A stretch of 8,511 bases of DNA from an uncultured Bacteroidales bacterium (lineage in GTDB: Bacteria > Bacteroidota > Bacteroidia > Bacteroidales > UBA932): contig CAMCIE010000048.1 in the NCBI GenBank assembly GCA_945874815.1, forward strand, positions 1 to 8,511, read 5' to 3'. The position numbers and the translations under genes were made by a program. The notes under the pieces were generated by a model that searched no databases, had not been told where the DNA came from, and saw only the letters and a program-made list of their open reading frames with translations. Below are positions 6,185 through 8,511 of this stretch, piece by piece (within the stretch, counting starts at the first letter, position 1; each line of letters opens with the position of its first letter).

Positions 6185-6212
6185 AAAATATCGTTGGCGA
6201 CATAAAATATCG
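6185..6212. promoter_or_regulatory. Pair of 9-bp direct repeats upstream of the small ORF and Fic gene
   Basis: AAAATATCG occurs at 6185-6193 and 6204-6212, a 19-base period (just under two helical turns), 30-60 bases upstream of the 30-codon ORF. A near match to the -7 box on the minus strand (TATTTTCG) overlaps the proximal copy. This is a plausible operator for a repressor or for autoregulation; it rests on position and spacing only. Confidence 0.35.
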
Positions 6213-6237
6213 ATCTATATTTGGCACCGGCGGGTGA

Positions 6238-6372
6238 TTACTTTGTGATTAACGAAACGATGAACTTCACAAATGGCTCAATATCGTCTTCCACGCTGGC
6301 CTTTTCCAGAGAGGACATATACCGAAGCCTGTGAGCTGCCTTCAGTGCATGGCCCACATAGTTTAAACTCAT
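6238..6372 (-). pseudogene. 44-codon ORF resembling the C-terminal tail of a Fic protein (probable remnant)
   Basis: The frame runs from ATG (6372-6370) to TAA (6240-6238) and encodes 44 residues. The second half, YMSSLEKASVEDDIEPFVKF (residues 18-37) followed by a short hydrophobic end, is reminiscent of the last helix of many Fic-domain proteins, where a YxxxLExASxxxDIxPFxxFI pattern follows the active-site loop. No Fic motif, start region or core is seen upstream: the frame hits a TGA at 6421-6423 and is AT-rich between. The simplest reading is the decayed end of a second Fic gene next to the intact one, or a short expressed fragment. The similarity is from memory and unsearched. Confidence 0.4.
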
Positions 6373-6458
6373 TTTATTTGCAATAAATGTAACATTTTGC
6401 GACTTAATACCAAAATTAATTCACAAAACATACGAATTATTATACGCAAGTTGAAAAA

Positions 6459-6490
6459 TTGACTTTATCCCGAGATTTTCTATAAATTTG
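6459..6490 (+). promoter_or_regulatory. Bacteroidota-type promoter for the Dabb/ZIP genes
   Basis: A -33-like TTGAC at 6459-6463 and an exact -7 box TAAATTTG at 6483-6490 are separated by about 20 bases, within the usual Bacteroidota spacing. Transcription would start near 6495-6500, leaving a leader of roughly 20 bases before the ATG at 6517. The region between this promoter and the divergent 44-codon ORF is AT-rich with no other obvious feature. Confidence 0.65.
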
Positions 6491-6516
6491 TACGATTTTT
6501 CAAAAATGTAATTGTT

Positions 6517-6822
6517 ATGGTAAAACACATAATTCTCTGGACGCTCAAAAGTGAGCTTTCCGATGCTGAAAAGGAGACAATCAAGGTGGGAATCAAGGAA
6601 GGACTCGAGGGACTTATCGGGAAGGTTCCCGGACTTGTTGACGTGAAGGTTCATATTGCCGGGAGACTTTGCTCATCCAATGCTGATGTAATGCTTGACT
6701 GCACCCTTGAATCTGAGGAGGCGCTCAAAGCTTATGCAGTTCATCCGGCCCATGTCGAGGTCGCCAATACAAAGGTCCGCCCGTTCACTGCGCTGCGCAG
6801 TTGCCTTGATTTTGAGATTTAG
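6517..6822 (+). CDS. Dabb-domain (stress-responsive A/B barrel) protein
   Basis: A 101-residue single-domain protein of the Dabb family. It begins with the family's VKHIILWTLK strand (H4), has the PGLVDVKV turn (residues 38-45), and the HPAH motif (H76 and H79) near the end of the second helix-strand unit, in EEALKAYAVHPAHVEV. The family is a small ferredoxin-like fold that forms dimeric barrels; some members are stress-induced in plants and some are enzymes, but most bacterial ones have no known reaction. Full length for the family. A well-formed promoter lies upstream, and the ZIP transporter gene starts 23 bases after its stop, so the two are probably co-transcribed. Confidence 0.88.
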   Translation: MVKHIILWTLKSELSDAEKETIKVGIKEGLEGLIGKVPGLVDVKVHIAGRLCSSNADVMLDCTLESEEALKAYAVHPAHVEVANTKVRPFTALRSCLDFEI

Positions 6823-6845
6823 GAAATAACCTCTGCACAATTGCT

Positions 6846-7622
6846 ATGACTGATTTTTGGATATTGCTGATTCCTATGGCCGGAACGGTGATTGGAGCCT
6901 CATGTGTGCTCTTTTTGAAGGATGGCATCAGCCGGTCCGTTGAGAGGGCTCTTTCCGGTTTCGCAGCGGGTGTCATGGTGGCAGCTTCGATCTGGAGCCT
7001 GCTCATCCCTTCGATGGACCATGCGGAAGGAATGGGGGTATGGGCCTTTGTTCCGGCGGTCGTGGGTTTCTGGGCCGGTATATTGTTCCTGTTGCTGCTG
7101 GATCATATAATCCCGCATCTGCACAATCATGGTACAGAGGATGAGGGACCGAAGACTAATCTGAAACGCAGGACCAAGCTGATACTTGCAGTTACCCTTC
7201 ATAATATCCCGGAAGGAATGGCCGTCGGCGTGACCTATGCCGGCTGGATGGCTGGAAACTCGGCAATCACCATAACGGGAGCCCTCGCACTTGCCATTGG
7301 TATTGCAATCCAGAATTTCCCTGAGGGAGCAATCATTTCAATGCCTTTGCGAGCCGACGGTTTGTCACGGAGCAAATCTTTCCTTTATGGAGCACTTTCT
7401 GGAATAGTGGAGCCGCTTGGTGCCCTGCTTACGATTGCCTTGGCATCATCAATCATCCCGTTCCTGCCTTATTTCCTGAGCTTTGCAGCCGGTGCTATGA
7501 TATATGTCGTTGTAGAAGAACTCATCCCTGAGATGTCCTCCGGCAGCCATTCGAACATCGGTACAATAATGTTCGCCGTAGGCTTCACCCTGATGATGGC
7601 CCTCGACGTTGCTTTGGGATAG
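6846..7622 (+). CDS. ZIP-family divalent metal transporter (ZupT/GufA-like)
   Basis: Inner-membrane transporter of 258 residues with about eight hydrophobic segments, the usual ZIP topology. The metal-site signatures are present: H119-N-I-P-E123-G in the fourth segment and Q156-N157-F-P-E160-G in the fifth, plus an acidic E224-E225 in a late segment. A loop with D86-H-I-I-P-H-L-H-N-H95, followed by an acidic and basic stretch, lies between the third and fourth segments and is the expected histidine-rich metal-sensing loop. ZIP proteins import zinc, and sometimes iron or manganese; the metal cannot be fixed from sequence. It probably shares the promoter of the Dabb gene. No zinc-repressor (Zur-type) palindrome was recognised upstream. 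Confidence 0.92.
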   Translation: MTDFWILLIPMAGTVIGASCVLFLKDGISRSVERALSGFAAGVMVAASIWSLLIPSMDHAEGMGVWAFVPAVVGFWAGILFLLLLDHIIPHLHNHGTEDEGPKTNLKRRTKLILAVTLHNIPEGMAVGVTYAGWMAGNSAITITGALALAIGIAIQNFPEGAIISMPLRADGLSRSKSFLYGALSGIVEPLGALLTIALASSIIPFLPYFLSFAAGAMIYVVVEELIPEMSSGSHSNIGTIMFAVGFTLMMALDVALG

Positions 7623-7639
7623 TTAATCATTTATCTTTG
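7608..7639 (+). promoter_or_regulatory. Promoter very close to the lactonase-like gene start
   Basis: GTTG at 7608-7611 and an exact -7 box TATCTTTG at 7632-7639 are 20 bases apart, matching Bacteroidota promoter layout, and overlap the end of the ZIP gene. The ATG at 7644 is only four bases after the box, so transcription would start at or next to the start codon. The mRNA would then be leaderless or nearly so. Confidence 0.5.
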
Positions 7640-7643
7640 AGGA

Positions 7644-8511
7644 ATGAAACGTTATATTCAATTATTTGCGGCAGCGGCCATGATGGTCTCGTGTGCAGGA
7701 AACAACAATTCCGGACTTATGGAAATGGTAATTGGAACTTATGGACATAATCTCTATGAAGTTACATTCGCAAGCGACGGCACTTTCAGCCCGATGACGG
7801 CGATTCCTTCAGAAAACCCGTCTTTCGTCATCAAAGACGGCAAGGGACATTATTTCGCGGTCAGCGAAAATGACCCACATTCGGGTGTATATTCATATTC
7901 CGGATCAAAAGTAACAGCATTCCGGGATAACAGCGACTTCTGCCCCTGCCACCTGATTCTGCTCGATGGGGCAATATACACTGCGGATTATGGCAGAGGG
8001 TCCATTTCATCATTTCCGGTCGTTGATGGCATTGTGCAGACAAAATCAGGATGCATCTCATTCGACGGTAGTGGTCCCGACCCTGTCAGACAGACACATT
8101 CTTATATCCACCAGCTTCAGATTATCCCTGAGGAAATATGCAGGAATCTTGGTCTAGAAGATAAATGGGTGCTTGCCAGTGACCTCGGAGACGATACCAT
8201 CCACGTGCTCCACAAAGAGGACGGGAAGCCTCTGGAGGATTGTCCTGAGCTGATAATCTGCCTTGAAGACGGTACGGGACCAAGGCACATGGAATTCAAC
8301 TGTAAGGCAAATCTGCTTTACTGCATTTCGGAGCTGGGCGGAAAGGTCTATGCATTGAAGATTTCTTCAGAAGATGGCAGACCTGTTTTCACTTTGCAGC
8401 AGAGTCTCAAGGCAGACCTTGCGGATGCCAGCGGAAGTGCAGACATTCATCTTCATCCTTCAGGCAAATTCCTTTATACATCGCACAGGCTTCAGAATGA
8501 CGGTATTGCCG
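7644..8511 (+). CDS. Lactonase-family beta-propeller lipoprotein (6-phosphogluconolactonase-like), 3' end outside window
   Basis: The frame stays open from the ATG at 7644 to the window end, 289 complete codons. The N-terminus is a short signal peptide with lipobox MMVSC (C17), so the protein is probably exported and lipid-anchored. The body shows propeller-blade patterns of the lactonase family (Pfam Lactonase, YbhE/Pgl type): IGTYGHNLYEVTF near residue 30, ENPSFVIKDGKGHYFAVSE near 57, CPCHLIL near 100, GTGPRHMEF near 210, and ADIHLHPSGKFLYTSHR near 270. Family members are about 350-400 residues, so roughly a quarter is missing. Cytoplasmic relatives hydrolyse 6-phosphogluconolactone in the pentose phosphate pathway; a lipoprotein location makes that substrate unlikely, and another lactone or a sugar derivative is more plausible. 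It has its own promoter-like sequence. Confidence 0.88.
   Translation, partial: MKRYIQLFAAAAMMVSCAGNNNSGLMEMVIGTYGHNLYEVTFASDGTFSPMTAIPSENPSFVIKDGKGHYFAVSENDPHSGVYSYSGSKVTAFRDNSDFCPCHLILLDGAIYTADYGRGSISSFPVVDGIVQTKSGCISFDGSGPDPVRQTHSYIHQLQIIPEEICRNLGLEDKWVLASDLGDDTIHVLHKEDGKPLEDCPELIICLEDGTGPRHMEFNCKANLLYCISELGGKVYALKISSEDGRPVFTLQQSLKADLADASGSADIHLHPSGKFLYTSHRLQNDGIA

Noticed and set aside
1..8511. CRISPR arrays, tRNA or rRNA genes, transposases and phage genes
   Set aside because: No spaced repeats, cloverleaf-like segments, rRNA motifs or transposase domains were seen on either strand.

Overview
The window looks like part of a chromosome from the order Bacteroidales (Bacteroidota), probably an uncultured gut-type lineage. 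The reasons are Bacteroidota-style promoters (a TAnnTTTG -7 box upstream of several genes), few recognisable Shine-Dalgarno sites, several lipoproteins with short signal peptides, TlpA-like thioredoxin lipoproteins in tandem, an EFR1-type flavodoxin/ferredoxin, and a MauE-thioredoxin fusion. The genus cannot be fixed from the sequence alone.

Layout: positions 1-42 are probably the last codons of an upstream gene, followed by a REP-like palindromic repeat (44-81). Two tandem lipoproteins with C-terminal TlpA/ResA thioredoxin domains follow (105-1460 and 1460-2584), joined by a TAATG stop/start overlap. Next is an EFR1-family flavodoxin plus 2x[4Fe-4S] protein (2620-3420) behind its own -7 box, with a hairpin in its leader. 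Convergent to it on the minus strand is a two-gene unit: a small cysteine-rich lipoprotein (4621-4397) and a MauE-type membrane protein fused to a thioredoxin-like domain (4394-3498). Upstream of that unit lie two back-to-back inverted repeats (4655-4746).

The middle (about 4750-6500) is visibly AT-richer and more accessory in character. It holds a Fic-family protein on the minus strand (6053-4920) with a non-canonical Fic motif and an in-frame 12-bp tandem repeat. Upstream of it are a 30-codon ORF, a pair of 9-bp direct repeats, and a 44-codon ORF that resembles the C-terminal tail of a Fic protein.

The right part is plus-strand housekeeping or transport: a Dabb-domain protein (6517-6822), a ZIP-family divalent metal transporter (6846-7622), and the 5' two-thirds or more of a lipoprotein with a lactonase-type beta-propeller (7644 to the window edge).

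Functionally, the left half is dominated by extracytoplasmic thiol/disulfide chemistry: two TlpA-like lipoproteins plus the MauE-thioredoxin/Cys-rich lipoprotein pair, with a cytoplasmic electron carrier between them. The best candidates for something under-described are the MauE-thioredoxin/Cys-rich lipoprotein pair and the Fic locus with its upstream small ORFs. I do not see a clearly unprecedented multi-gene system.
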